Shown here in pieces: positions 8,001 to 16,114 of a stretch of 64,000 nucleotides of DNA. The position numbers and the translations under genes are program-made. Positions within the stretch are counted from its first letter, which is position 1, and each line of letters opens with the position of its first letter. Source of the DNA: a virus; IMG/VR virus record IMGVR_UViG_3300020189_000013, positions 1-64,000 of that record. The stretch is one strand, 5' to 3'. The notes under the pieces were generated by a model. It did not search any database. It saw only the letters and a program-made list of their open reading frames with translations, and was not told the origin of the DNA.

Positions 8001-8384
8001 ATGGCACATTACGCATTTCTTGACAACAACAACGTCGTCACTGAGGTCATCGTCGGACGTGATGAAGATGAAGTCGTTGACGGCGTTACGGACTGGGAGG
8101 CTTACTACGGTGAGTTCCGGGGCCAGACCTGTAAGCGCACCTCGTACAACACGCAGGGCGGACAGCACACTGGTGACGGCACCCCGTACCGTAAGAACTA
8201 CGCCGGTATCGGATACACGTACGATGCCGACCGTGACGCCTTCATTCCGCCCCAGCCGTACGCTTCGTGGGTCCTGAACGAGGACACCTGCCTGTGGGAC
8301 GCCCCCACCCCGATGCCTGATGACGGACAGGAGTACACGTGGAACGAAGACACGACCTCATGGGAAGTAGTTGAGGCTGAGTAA
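8001..8384 (+). CDS. MAHYA-type fibre accessory protein (full length), 127 aa
   Basis: MAHYAFLDNNNVVTEVIVGRDEDE, WEAYYGEFRGQTCKRTSYN, GGQHTGDGTPYRKNYAGIGYTYD, FIPPQPYASWVLNEDTCLWD, then two W-containing C-terminal strands. It is a full-length member of the family; the 5215 fragment matches its N-terminus and the 10008 protein is a close paralogue. It is probably a small assembly factor or cap for an adjacent fibre. The stop overlaps the next ATG (TAATG), linking it to the anchor gene at 8384. Confidence 0.65.
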   Translation: MAHYAFLDNNNVVTEVIVGRDEDEVVDGVTDWEAYYGEFRGQTCKRTSYNTQGGQHTGDGTPYRKNYAGIGYTYDADRDAFIPPQPYASWVLNEDTCLWDAPTPMPDDGQEYTWNEDTTSWEVVEAE

Positions 8385-9190
8385 TGGCGATCAATTTCCC
8401 CGACTCTCCTTCTAACGGCGACACCGTCACCGTCGGTGACAAGACGTGGACGTGGAACGGATCGACGTGGGATGTTGTCGTATCGACCCCGATCTCTAAT
8501 CAGATCGTTGATGCGGATGGCGATACCCGCGTCCACGTAGAAGAGTCCCCCGACGAAGATTACTTACGTTTCGATACTGCTGGTACCGAGCGTATGACGA
8601 TCAACCCTTCAGGCAATGTCGCTATGACCGGCGATCTTACGGTTACGGGTACTATTGCTGGTGGGTCTACTACCTTTCCCACTACGTTGGATTCTGGAAC
8701 GATGCCCGCAATCGAGGCGCTTCAGGCGAAGGTTGGTGTCAATAGTTCTGCTGTTGCGACTTCGCATGATTACATTCTGAATCAGCCGACCGCTTTCACG
8801 TTGAAGGCTCCGTTGGAGTTGTGGACCATTTCGGCTACAGCGGCCACAGGAACCGTGAACGTCGATCTGAAGTCGTCAGGCGCACATTATTTCACGGCGG
8901 ATGCTACGGCGAACTGGACATACAATTTCCGTGGCGATGCGTCTACCAGTCTTGATTCTGTGTTGGCTGTCGGTGAATCGGTCACCGCTGTTCACGCAGT
9001 GACCAACGGCGCGACAGCTTACTATCCGACGGCGTTTCAGGTTGACGGTTCGGCGGTGACACCCAAGTGGTCGGGTGGTTCTGCACCCACTTCGGGTAAT
9101 GCTAGTTCGGTTGATGCTTACCTGTTTACTGTTGTCAAGACTGCTAGCGCTACGTTTACGGTGTTGGCTCAGCAGGTTCAGTTTGCCTGA
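8384..9190 (+). CDS. Fibre anchor protein with MAIDFP-type module (copy 5), 268 aa
   Basis: Residues 1-33 carry MAINFPDSPSNGD...WTWNGSTW, a slightly diverged anchor. About 45-85 carry the VDADGDTRVHVEESPDEDYLRFD.AGTERMTI module shared with the 908 and 10431 proteins, followed by GNVAMTGDLTVTGTIAGG. The C-terminal ~150 residues form a beta domain (LKAPLELWTISATAATGTVNVDLK..., YNFRGDAS, VTNGATAYYPTAFQVDG..VTPKWSGG..P..GN) of a type frequent in fibres of aquatic phages. It links tail stem to adhesin. Its stop overlaps the ATG of the glycine-rich gene (TGATG). Confidence 0.65.
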   Translation: MAINFPDSPSNGDTVTVGDKTWTWNGSTWDVVVSTPISNQIVDADGDTRVHVEESPDEDYLRFDTAGTERMTINPSGNVAMTGDLTVTGTIAGGSTTFPTTLDSGTMPAIEALQAKVGVNSSAVATSHDYILNQPTAFTLKAPLELWTISATAATGTVNVDLKSSGAHYFTADATANWTYNFRGDASTSLDSVLAVGESVTAVHAVTNGATAYYPTAFQVDGSAVTPKWSGGSAPTSGNASSVDAYLFTVVKTASATFTVLAQQVQFA

Positions 9191-10005
9191 TGCCTATTTT
9201 AGGTGCGGTTTCTCAGCCTGCTGGGGCGATCAGGTATGGCCGTCCGCCGCTAGAGGTTGAATATCTGGTTGTCGCTGGCGGCGGGGGTGGCGGAGGAGGC
9301 GACGATGCCGACGGCGGAGGCGGTGGTGGAGGCGCAGGTGGCTTCCTGACCAGTACCGTGACTTTGACGGCTGGTTCTAATTACACTGTAACAGTTGGCG
9401 GTGCTGGCGGTGGATCGCCATCGCTCAGCGTTGGCTCTAGTGGCGGAAACTCAGTATTCGATTCGGCCACAGCAATTGGCGGTGGTCGTGCCGCTAGCCG
9501 TGGCGGTGGCGGTCAAAGCGGCGGTTCCGGCGGTGGATGTTTCCGAAACGCCAATCGGGGATTGGGAACGGCTGGTCAAGGAAACGCTGGCGCAAGTAGC
9601 ACGACTTCGTGGGCTGGCGGTGGCGGTGGTGGTGCCGGTGCAGGTGGTAGCAACATGAACGGTGGTGCTGGTCTTGCGTTTTATGGCACCTATTACGCTG
9701 GCGGTGGTGGTGGCGGCAGAAACGGTGCTACCGCTACTGGTTCCGGTGGTGCTGGTGGTGGCGGGAACGGTGCTGCAAACGGTTCTGCTGGTACGCACGG
9801 TCTTGGCGGTGGTGGCGGCGGTGGTCAAGGAGGATGGAATACCAACTCCTTGGGTGCCCGTGGTGGTTCTGGTGTTGTTATTCTGCGCTATCCAGACGTA
9901 TATACCTTGACAGTTGCGGCAGGTCATACTGCTTCTACCACCACAAGCGGATCAACCAAGATCACTACTATTACTGCCGGTTCTGGCTCTGTTTCTTGGA
10001 GTTGA
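9190..10005 (+). CDS. Glycine-rich tail adhesin-like protein, 271 aa
   Basis: A ~28-residue leader containing RYGRPPLEVEYLVVAGGG is followed by polyglycine repeats with variable loops (about 30-235) and a C-terminal VVILRYPDVYTLTVAAGHTASTTTSGSTK...SVSWS domain. That C-terminal domain closely parallels the 4289 protein (VIFRYPSTLAITVGAGLTSTT), so these two are paralogues with conserved ends and a variable glycine-rich middle. This is the expected pattern for a receptor-binding tip under diversifying selection. Confidence 0.7.
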   Translation: MPILGAVSQPAGAIRYGRPPLEVEYLVVAGGGGGGGGDDADGGGGGGGAGGFLTSTVTLTAGSNYTVTVGGAGGGSPSLSVGSSGGNSVFDSATAIGGGRAASRGGGGQSGGSGGGCFRNANRGLGTAGQGNAGASSTTSWAGGGGGGAGAGGSNMNGGAGLAFYGTYYAGGGGGGRNGATATGSGGAGGGGNGAANGSAGTHGLGGGGGGGQGGWNTNSLGARGGSGVVILRYPDVYTLTVAAGHTASTTTSGSTKITTITAGSGSVSWS

Positions 10006-10007
10006 CG

Positions 10008-10394
10008 ATGTGGCATTATGCTTTACTTGACGAAAACAATGTTGTGACCGATATCATCACTGGTCAAAACCCCAATGTTGTCGTGGACGGTGTTGATAAC
10101 TGGGAATCGTATTACGGTGAGTTTCACGGCTGTAGGGCTGTGGGGTCTGATTGCGACATGTTTGGTGGTCAACACTTGGATGGAGGTGTTCCATTCCGCA
10201 AAAACCATGCGTCTATCGGCGGCACCTATGATGAAAGCCGCGATGCTTTTATTCCGTCACAGCCATACCCGTCATGGGTGCTAGACGAAGATACCTGCTT
10301 GTGGAACGCTCCGGCCCCTAAACCAAATGACGGCAATGCGTATGGCTGGGACGAGGACACTGTTAGTTGGGTTCAGATCGACGAAGGTGATTGA
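10008..10394 (+). CDS. MAHYA-type fibre accessory protein, 128 aa
   Basis: The ATG at 10008 is chosen 2 nt after the adhesin stop; a longer in-frame reading from 9834 lies inside the adhesin gene and is not family-like. The product MWHYALLDENNVVTDIITG, WESYYGEFHG, GGQHLDGGVPFRKNHASIGGTYDESRDAFIP, SWVLDEDTCLWNAPAPKPNDG aligns along its length with the 127-aa protein at 8001. Probably the dedicated partner of the glycine-rich protein just upstream. Confidence 0.65.
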   Translation: MWHYALLDENNVVTDIITGQNPNVVVDGVDNWESYYGEFHGCRAVGSDCDMFGGQHLDGGVPFRKNHASIGGTYDESRDAFIPSQPYPSWVLDEDTCLWNAPAPKPNDGNAYGWDEDTVSWVQIDEGD

Positions 10395-10405
10395 TAATGT
10401 GTTAC

Positions 10406-10426
10406 TATAGTTCTGACACTGGAGGG
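10406..10426 (+). promoter_or_regulatory. TATAGT -10-like element and strong ribosome-binding site
   Basis: TATAGT at 10406-10411, in the 36-nt gap before the 10431 gene, is followed by GGAGGG at 10421-10426, 4 nt before the ATG. The -10 element is weak evidence alone, with no clear -35. The Shine-Dalgarno sequence firmly fixes the start at 10431. Confidence 0.35.
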
Positions 10427-10430
10427 TGTA

Positions 10431-11201
10431 ATGGCAATTGATTTTCCGTCGTCCCCATCAGTAAATGACTCGTTTACCTCAGGGGGCAAAACTTGGGTAT
10501 GGAACGGTACGTACTGGAAGTTGTACGGCTCTGTTCTGCGCGGCCTGAGTCTTGAGATCTCCGACACGCCCCCTGCTTCTCCTGTATCAGGAGATATGTG
10601 GTATGAGTCAGATACGGGGCGCACGTTCACGTATTATGACGGCGCATGGGTGGAGTTAGGTAACACCGCCGCTGTTACAGCGTTCTTGACCGACGCAGAT
10701 GGAGATACCATCGTCCACGTCGAAGAGGGCACAGACGACGACACTATCCGCTTTGATACGGCAGGTAGTGAGCGTATGACCATTGACGCGAGTGGTGACG
10801 TCACCATTGGCGGCAACCTGGCAGTTGGCTCTAACACTGACGTCGAAGCCAGCATTGATGCAGTTGAAGCCGATGTTTCTAACATCAATGAACTTCAGCA
10901 GAACGAGCAGACTGGAACCACCTACACGCTGGTTCTTGCTGACGGTGGTAAGTTGGTGGAGATGAACAATGCTTCGGCAAATACGTTGACTGTTCCCCCG
11001 AACTCCTCAGTTGCTTTCCCTGTGGGTTCTCAGATTCTGGTTCTTCAGACTGGTGCTGGTCAGACGACGTTGGCCCCCGACACTGGCGTTACCATCAACT
11101 CTAAGGACGGTAATTTGAAGTTGTCGGATCAGTGGTGTGGCGTGACGTTGATCAAGCGTGCCACTGATGTGTGGGTGGCTATTGGCGATCTGAGCGCCTG
11201 A
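10431..11201 (+). CDS. Fibre anchor protein with MAIDFP module (copy 6), 256 aa
   Basis: Residues 1-33 carry the anchor MAIDFPSSPSVND...WVWNGTYW. About 42-78 carry DTPPASPVSGDMWYESDTG...YYDGAWVELG. About 85-125 carry DADGDTIVHVEEGTDDDTIRFD.AGSERMTI. A possible coiled segment follows (DVEASIDAVEADVSNINELQQNE), then a beta domain TYTLVLADGGKLVEMNNASANTL...VLQTGAGQTTL resembling the middle of the 6452 protein. It has all three anchor-side modules plus a trimer-type coiled coil, so it is probably the complete form of the stem. It precedes the 18-repeat propeller-like protein by 10 nt. Confidence 0.65.
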   Translation: MAIDFPSSPSVNDSFTSGGKTWVWNGTYWKLYGSVLRGLSLEISDTPPASPVSGDMWYESDTGRTFTYYDGAWVELGNTAAVTAFLTDADGDTIVHVEEGTDDDTIRFDTAGSERMTIDASGDVTIGGNLAVGSNTDVEASIDAVEADVSNINELQQNEQTGTTYTLVLADGGKLVEMNNASANTLTVPPNSSVAFPVGSQILVLQTGAGQTTLAPDTGVTINSKDGNLKLSDQWCGVTLIKRATDVWVAIGDLSA

Positions 11202-11211
11202 GGCTGACAAC

Positions 11212-13932
11212 ATGAAGTTGTCTACCTTCTCCGGGTTTATTAGCGCAGTAATCGCCGGTACCCGTGCGTTGTTTTTTGGCGGTTATACGGGGTCTGCTCG
11301 TAGCGATGTAATCGACTATGTCAACATTGAGACTCTGGGTAATGCCACCGATTTTGGTGATCTAACCGTTGCTCGTAACGGTGGTGCGGCTGGGGCTTCT
11401 TCAACTCGCGCTTTATTTGCTGGCGGTTACTCCACCTCCAGAGAAAACACTATTGACTATGTAACTATCGCCACGCTGGGTAATGCAACAGACTTCGGTA
11501 ATCTGACACAGAACGCCTCCGGTCAGGCGGGTGCGTCTAACGAAACACGTTTCGTAATAGGCGGCGCAAACATTACGAGTGCGTACTACGCCTTTAGCAA
11601 TCGCATCGAGTATGTGACTATTGCTTCCACGGGTAATGCTATAAACGTAGGAGGCTTGACAGTAACTAGGGCTGAGGCTGGTGGAGTTGAGTCACCTGTT
11701 CACGGTTTGTTTATGGGCGGTCAGTTCGTGAACTCAGCAGCGACCGTATTCAGCACATATAACACTATTGACTACGTTACATTTAGTTCTTTAGGTAACG
11801 CTCTGGATTTTGGTGATCTAACACAAGCACGTTTCGTTGGCGGTCCCGCATCTAACTCTGTCAGAGGTCTGTACGCTGGCGGTGTAAGCCGAGTTGGTAC
11901 GACTAGTGCTACCGTCCTAAGAGACACCATTGACTACTTGACCCTTGCGGCTAGAGGCAACTCCGCAGATTTCGGTAATCTTAGTGTCGCTTCTAGCAGT
12001 AACGCTGGGGCGGCTTCTTCATCGAGGGCACTATTCACCCTCGGTTATCCCAATTCTTACGGCAGTAACACCATTGAATATGTTGAGATTGCCACTACCG
12101 GCAACACTGTTGATTTTGGTGATCTCACCATTGCTCGTAATGCTGACGGCACCTCTGGCGGTCACGGTGGGCTGATCTTAGTTCTGCCTACTGCTGACGG
12201 TACTCGTGCGCTGTTCGGTGGCGGTCTCGTTGATGGCGGTTCTGTCAGAACGCAGATCGACACGGTACTGATCGCTTCGACTGGGAACGCCACCGACTTC
12301 GGTGACCTGACGCAGGCTCGAACTTATCTCAACGGGTTGTCTTCCTCTACAAGAGGCGTGTTTACCGGCGGCAATATCGGAAGCAGCACCCGTGTCAACA
12401 CGATGGATTATGTGACCATCGCTGAGGGTGGGACCGCCCTTGACTTCGGTGACCTGACGTTGGTTCACGACGATCATGGAACAGCATCTAATGAAACCCG
12501 AGGTCTGAACTTCGGTGGTCAAACTCCAACTGTTCTGACTAACGTGATTGACTACATCACGATTGCTACGACTGGTAATGCTACGGACTTCGGTGACCTA
12601 AGTTGGGGTGCGAGCCGTAACCCGATGGCGGTCCAGTCTCCCATCCACGGCATCGTTCACGGCGGTTCCATCGACCAAGACGGCATCTACTACGTTGCGT
12701 TTGCGTCGACCGGCAACACGGTGCAGTGGGGAACCCTGTATCAGACAAACTATTCGGTGAGCAACGGTGTGTCTAATGCCACCCGAGGCGTGTTCGCTGG
12801 TGGCGGCACCGTAGCGAATGTGATCCAAGCCATTACGCTGGCATCTGCCGGAAACTCGATAGACTTTGGTGACCTGACGGTGGCAAGAGCAAAGGCGGCT
12901 GGTGCCGCTTCTCCGACCCGTGGCCTGTTTGCTTCGGGTGAGGGCTACTACAACGTGATCGACTACATCGACATCGCCACATTCGGTAATGTTGCCGACT
13001 TCGGTGATCTCACGGAGACGATCTTGAAGCCGGGTGCCTGCTCTGACGGTCACGGTGGGCTTGGAGCGTCACCGTTGGAGTCAATCTCCAACATCGGCGT
13101 GTTCGACAACGGGGACTACATCGAATACCTGAACATCGCTTCGACCGGTAACTCGCTGAACTTCGGCAAGTTGAGTACCGCAAGGTCACGGATGGATGCT
13201 GTCGGTTCCACTACTCGGGCCGTGTTCGGTCCCGGCTTGGGGGACGATGTTACCATTGACTATCTGACGTTCACGACCGGTGGCGACGCTACTGACTTCG
13301 GTGATACAACGTCCGCTCGTTCAGCAATGGGCGGTTGTGGGAACTCTACCCGAGGACTGTTCGGCGGTGGCATCCCTAACTCGGACGTCATCGACTATGT
13401 GACCATCGCCACGACCGGCAACGCAACCGACTTCGGTGATCTGACGGTGAGCCGTGGTGATACGTCAGCAACATCCAACTCCACCCGAGGCTTGTTCTGC
13501 GGAGGTGCCACGACTCCCGGCCCGACAGTCCGAAACCAGATCGACTATGTGACCATCGCAACCACCGGAAACGCTACCGACTTTGGTGATCTCACGGTGG
13601 CTCGTCGTGATCTCGGTGCTTCTGCGTCCACTACTAGGGCTGTCATCGTCGGCGGTCGTGACGCTACGGCTTCCGGTTGGTACAACACGATGGATTACGT
13701 CACCATCGCTACGACAGGAAACGCTACGGACTTCGGTGACCTGACGGTTGCCCGAGGGAAATGTAAGTCTATGTCGAACACGACGAGAGGTATCTGTACC
13801 CCCGGCGAGGGTTACAACGTCATCGACTACTGGACGATCGCCACCACCGGGAACGCCACCGACTTTGGTGACGCATCGACCGCCTCCTATCACGGTGGCG
13901 CAACATCAAACTGTCATGGAGGACTGTCGTGA
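11212..13932 (+). CDS. Propeller-like repeat tail protein, 18 repeats (3 x 6), 906 aa
   Basis: Almost the whole protein is made of 18 copies of the ~48-residue FGGG...IDYVTIATTGNATDFGDLT...AR...TR repeat also found in the 622-aa protein. HGGL motifs close repeats 6 (about residue 317), 12 (about 614) and 18 (about 902), dividing it into three six-repeat units of about 300 residues. I infer three six-bladed propeller-like domains in tandem. The last third has the most uniform repeats and the first third the most diverged. It is the largest candidate receptor-binding protein here. Its 3' end overlaps the 13929 gene (GTGA). Confidence 0.7.
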   Translation: MKLSTFSGFISAVIAGTRALFFGGYTGSARSDVIDYVNIETLGNATDFGDLTVARNGGAAGASSTRALFAGGYSTSRENTIDYVTIATLGNATDFGNLTQNASGQAGASNETRFVIGGANITSAYYAFSNRIEYVTIASTGNAINVGGLTVTRAEAGGVESPVHGLFMGGQFVNSAATVFSTYNTIDYVTFSSLGNALDFGDLTQARFVGGPASNSVRGLYAGGVSRVGTTSATVLRDTIDYLTLAARGNSADFGNLSVASSSNAGAASSSRALFTLGYPNSYGSNTIEYVEIATTGNTVDFGDLTIARNADGTSGGHGGLILVLPTADGTRALFGGGLVDGGSVRTQIDTVLIASTGNATDFGDLTQARTYLNGLSSSTRGVFTGGNIGSSTRVNTMDYVTIAEGGTALDFGDLTLVHDDHGTASNETRGLNFGGQTPTVLTNVIDYITIATTGNATDFGDLSWGASRNPMAVQSPIHGIVHGGSIDQDGIYYVAFASTGNTVQWGTLYQTNYSVSNGVSNATRGVFAGGGTVANVIQAITLASAGNSIDFGDLTVARAKAAGAASPTRGLFASGEGYYNVIDYIDIATFGNVADFGDLTETILKPGACSDGHGGLGASPLESISNIGVFDNGDYIEYLNIASTGNSLNFGKLSTARSRMDAVGSTTRAVFGPGLGDDVTIDYLTFTTGGDATDFGDTTSARSAMGGCGNSTRGLFGGGIPNSDVIDYVTIATTGNATDFGDLTVSRGDTSATSNSTRGLFCGGATTPGPTVRNQIDYVTIATTGNATDFGDLTVARRDLGASASTTRAVIVGGRDATASGWYNTMDYVTIATTGNATDFGDLTVARGKCKSMSNTTRGICTPGEGYNVIDYWTIATTGNATDFGDASTASYHGGATSNCHGGLS

Positions 13933-14726
13933 CCGAACTAGCACTCACCGCATCGCAACTACCGGAACGGTACGAGCAGATGATCGACAAGGTGACCGAA
14001 CTGCTCCCAAGGATCGACGCATCGAACGAGTCGTTCTACAAGTCGGACTCACAACTCAAGACCGTCTCGCTGAACGTCACCGACCTGACCGATGTTGGTG
14101 CGGCGAAGCATATCCTCGCCCGTATCGAACGGAAGCGGGAAGCGTTGAAGGAGTCCGAGTTGGGGTTGCGCCGTAAGCGGATCGAACTCGCTCAGAAACA
14201 AGACGAACTGGAATCAGCATCCGGGTACGCCGCCGAACTGTTAGAGATCGACATTCTGGAACTGTCGTCACAGATCGAATCGACGCAGAACTACCAGCGG
14301 GGTGCCGTCCGTGAGGTGACGTTCCTCGTTCACCAGTACGAAGCAATCTGCGACAAGTTAGGTGTCGAAGTCATCACCGAAGAAATGTACGAGGCGAACG
14401 AGTCGAAGGCTCAAGTGATGCGGGCGTTCTCGCAGGCGCTCGCCGCCGCCCGCTCACGGCAGGGCTTGATCGACGAAGGCAACTTCATCTTCTTCCAAGA
14501 CCTCGGCATCAACGGTGCCGCCGCCCAACGGGAACTCATCACCTACCTCGAAATGGAACAGCAGATGCTCAACGAGGGCAAGGTGCCGACGTTCGAGGTT
14601 CAGTACGGCTGGCTGGATGCGGTCAGCGACAAGTTCGCCCCACAAGTCGCCTTGTACGCCGAGCATCGTGGACTCATCCCGCAAGTCGAAGCCGCCCTCG
14701 CACAACCGAAGGAATTAACAGTATGA
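13929..14726 (+). CDS. Coiled-coil-rich protein of the fibre locus, 265 aa
   Basis: GTG start overlapping the propeller gene stop. MTELALTASQLPERYEQMIDKVTELL is followed by long helices (around residues 55-125: HILARIERKREALKESELG, LRRKRIELAQKQDELESA) and more helix to about residue 250. It is strongly acidic and helical, unlike the surrounding beta proteins, suggesting a chaperone or a rod that interacts with the propeller protein. A truncated copy of its start follows the other propeller gene at 3601, so the pairing is old and was probably once present twice. No named family recognised. Confidence 0.6.
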   Translation: MTELALTASQLPERYEQMIDKVTELLPRIDASNESFYKSDSQLKTVSLNVTDLTDVGAAKHILARIERKREALKESELGLRRKRIELAQKQDELESASGYAAELLEIDILELSSQIESTQNYQRGAVREVTFLVHQYEAICDKLGVEVITEEMYEANESKAQVMRAFSQALAAARSRQGLIDEGNFIFFQDLGINGAAAQRELITYLEMEQQMLNEGKVPTFEVQYGWLDAVSDKFAPQVALYAEHRGLIPQVEAALAQPKELTV

Positions 14727-14998
14727 AAGTAACAACGTATACCTTGAACGCCGACGGCACGATCCCCGGGTTCGTGACTAACGGCGGCTACTTCCCCGAT
14801 GCCCGTGTCGGCGACTCTCCGCAAGACTGGACACTGGTCGGCGTCTGTGCTGATGACGCTCCCGGCGACGCGATGACCGAAGCCGAACTCGTCACCTACG
14901 TCGAAGCGTTCTCACCCGTGTTCACCAACGAGATTGACGGCACGGAGACTCCGGCGGCGGATGTTGTCGCCACATGGTGGGCAGTAAACGCCCAGTAA
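14723..14998 (+). CDS. Small acidic fibre-locus protein, 91 aa
   Basis: MKVTTYTLNADGTIPGFVTNGGYFPDA, then DWTLVGVCADDAPGDAMTEAELVTYV, and a DVVATWWAVN end. Overlaps the coiled-coil gene by 4 nt (ATGA). The form resembles small accessory proteins at the end of fibre operons. No family assigned. It is the last gene of the locus before a 126-nt gap. Confidence 0.5.
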   Translation: MKVTTYTLNADGTIPGFVTNGGYFPDARVGDSPQDWTLVGVCADDAPGDAMTEAELVTYVEAFSPVFTNEIDGTETPAADVVATWWAVNAQ

Positions 14999-15124
14999 TT
15001 GCTCCCGCGCTATCGCAATAAGAACAACCATCAGGGCGCGAACTCGCTCTAATTGGGCTCTCTCACTGTGATAGAATGTTGCTGTGTCGGGTGACCGACG
15101 AAGGACGAGACATGGCGGCATAAG
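14999..15124 (+). promoter_or_regulatory. Intergenic gap with -10-like element before the distal tail genes
   Basis: ATTGC...GCAAT (14998-15019) is a weak 5-bp dyad right at the preceding stop codon. Further on, TGTGATAGAATG (about 15067-15078) contains a -10-like TAGAAT. A similar TAGTATAGAATT lies upstream of the 35032 gene, also downstream of an ATTGC.../...GCAAT dyad. The repetition suggests a shared late or middle promoter type, on limited evidence. A 15-codon ORF (15076-15123) is not credited as a gene. Confidence 0.3.
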
Positions 15125-16108
15125 ATGACACTGTACACAGAAGACGGCGCGATTCTCTATTACGGAGAAGGTCTATACGGAGAAGGCTCGTACAACGATC
15201 CTGAAGGCCAAGACTTCGAAACCTCTGTAGTCAATAAGGCGCTAACACCGCTACCGCCGCCAGTCTTCTCAGGTCTCTTTCTACAGGAAGACGTTATTCT
15301 CGACACTTTAGTGTTGAACTCAATTGACTCAAATAATGTCATTTGGATCTGCACAGACATTGAAGGCTGGTGGGGTCTTCCAGACCCGGAGGTTCCAGAC
15401 ATTCCTCGCGGATGGGGAGACGGCTCTTATGAGGCAAACGGCCGCTGGGCCGCGCGACAGATAAATCTTACTGGAGTATTTTTTCCGCCAGGGCCGGAAT
15501 ACGTGTCTACGGCAAGAGACACCCTAATTCGTGCAGCGTCTCTCGCTCGGCAAGGCGCGTGGCTGAAGACAAATGAATCGCCGACAAGAGCGTCATTCGT
15601 GAGACTCAGCGGCAGACCTGAGATACAAACAGTGAACTCTCGAGGGAAGACGGAGTTCTCGATCGGTCTACGCGCGTCCGACCCGATCAAATACTCTTGG
15701 GATGACTCAGACGCACTTGGTTACAGCTCAGTCACTATTCCGTGTAAAAATACGTCAACGGCAGAGACTGGCGCCGCGACAATCACCAACCTCGGAAACA
15801 CTAACGTTACGATGTTTCTTGAAATTGACGGCCCTGTAGTTGGAAACGCTACAATTAAAAACACTACAACAGACCAAACGCTTACAATCGTCGAGTCTGT
15901 TGCTTCCGGTGAGCTTCTCGAGATTGACACGTACAAGCACGAGGTCGCGCTTGACGGCGACGTTCTTGGCGCCCGCGTGTATCTCGACACTCTTACGGAT
16001 TGGCTGGAGCTCACGCCAGGCAACAACTCGATAGTCTTTGAAGATCTTGGTGACGCAACATCGGACGCGGTACTCACTGTGTACTATCGCTCCGGTTGGA
16101 TAGGCTAA
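15125..16108 (+). CDS. Distal tail (Dit-like) / minor tail protein, 327 aa
   Basis: N-terminal MTLYTEDGAILYYGEGLYGEGSY followed by a domain with VPDIPRGWGDGSYEANGRWAARQ, ...FVRLSGRPEIQ and GKTEFSIGLRASDPIKYS. The 'DIPRGWGDGSY...R.I.L.G' and 'F.I.LRA.DP.KYS' patterns are typical of siphoviral distal tail proteins (phage tail component family), which form the hub ring linking tail tube to baseplate. The C-terminal half is a beta-sandwich (TNLGNTNVTMFLEI). It is followed 6 nt later by the Gp37-like gene, the usual order. From here on AGA/AGG arginine codons are much commoner than in the upstream fibre locus. Confidence 0.75.
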   Translation: MTLYTEDGAILYYGEGLYGEGSYNDPEGQDFETSVVNKALTPLPPPVFSGLFLQEDVILDTLVLNSIDSNNVIWICTDIEGWWGLPDPEVPDIPRGWGDGSYEANGRWAARQINLTGVFFPPGPEYVSTARDTLIRAASLARQGAWLKTNESPTRASFVRLSGRPEIQTVNSRGKTEFSIGLRASDPIKYSWDDSDALGYSSVTIPCKNTSTAETGAATITNLGNTNVTMFLEIDGPVVGNATIKNTTTDQTLTIVESVASGELLEIDTYKHEVALDGDVLGARVYLDTLTDWLELTPGNNSIVFEDLGDATSDAVLTVYYRSGWIG

Positions 16109-16114
16109 ACTACA

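Noticed and set aside
4289-10005. Glycine-rich proteins as collagen-like fibres
   Set aside because: There is no Gly-X-Y periodicity with proline; the pattern is runs of consecutive glycines with a VVAGGG entry and R(Y/F)P-type exit, fitting polyglycine-helix adhesins better.
1-15000. Diversity-generating retroelement acting on the adhesin locus
   Set aside because: No reverse transcriptase gene or template/variable repeat pair was found in the window. The repeats here are modular domain duplications, not adenine-biased variants.
15076-15123. 15-codon ORF as a leader peptide before the Dit-like gene
   Set aside because: No convincing ribosome-binding site and no regulatory codon run; it can easily arise by chance.
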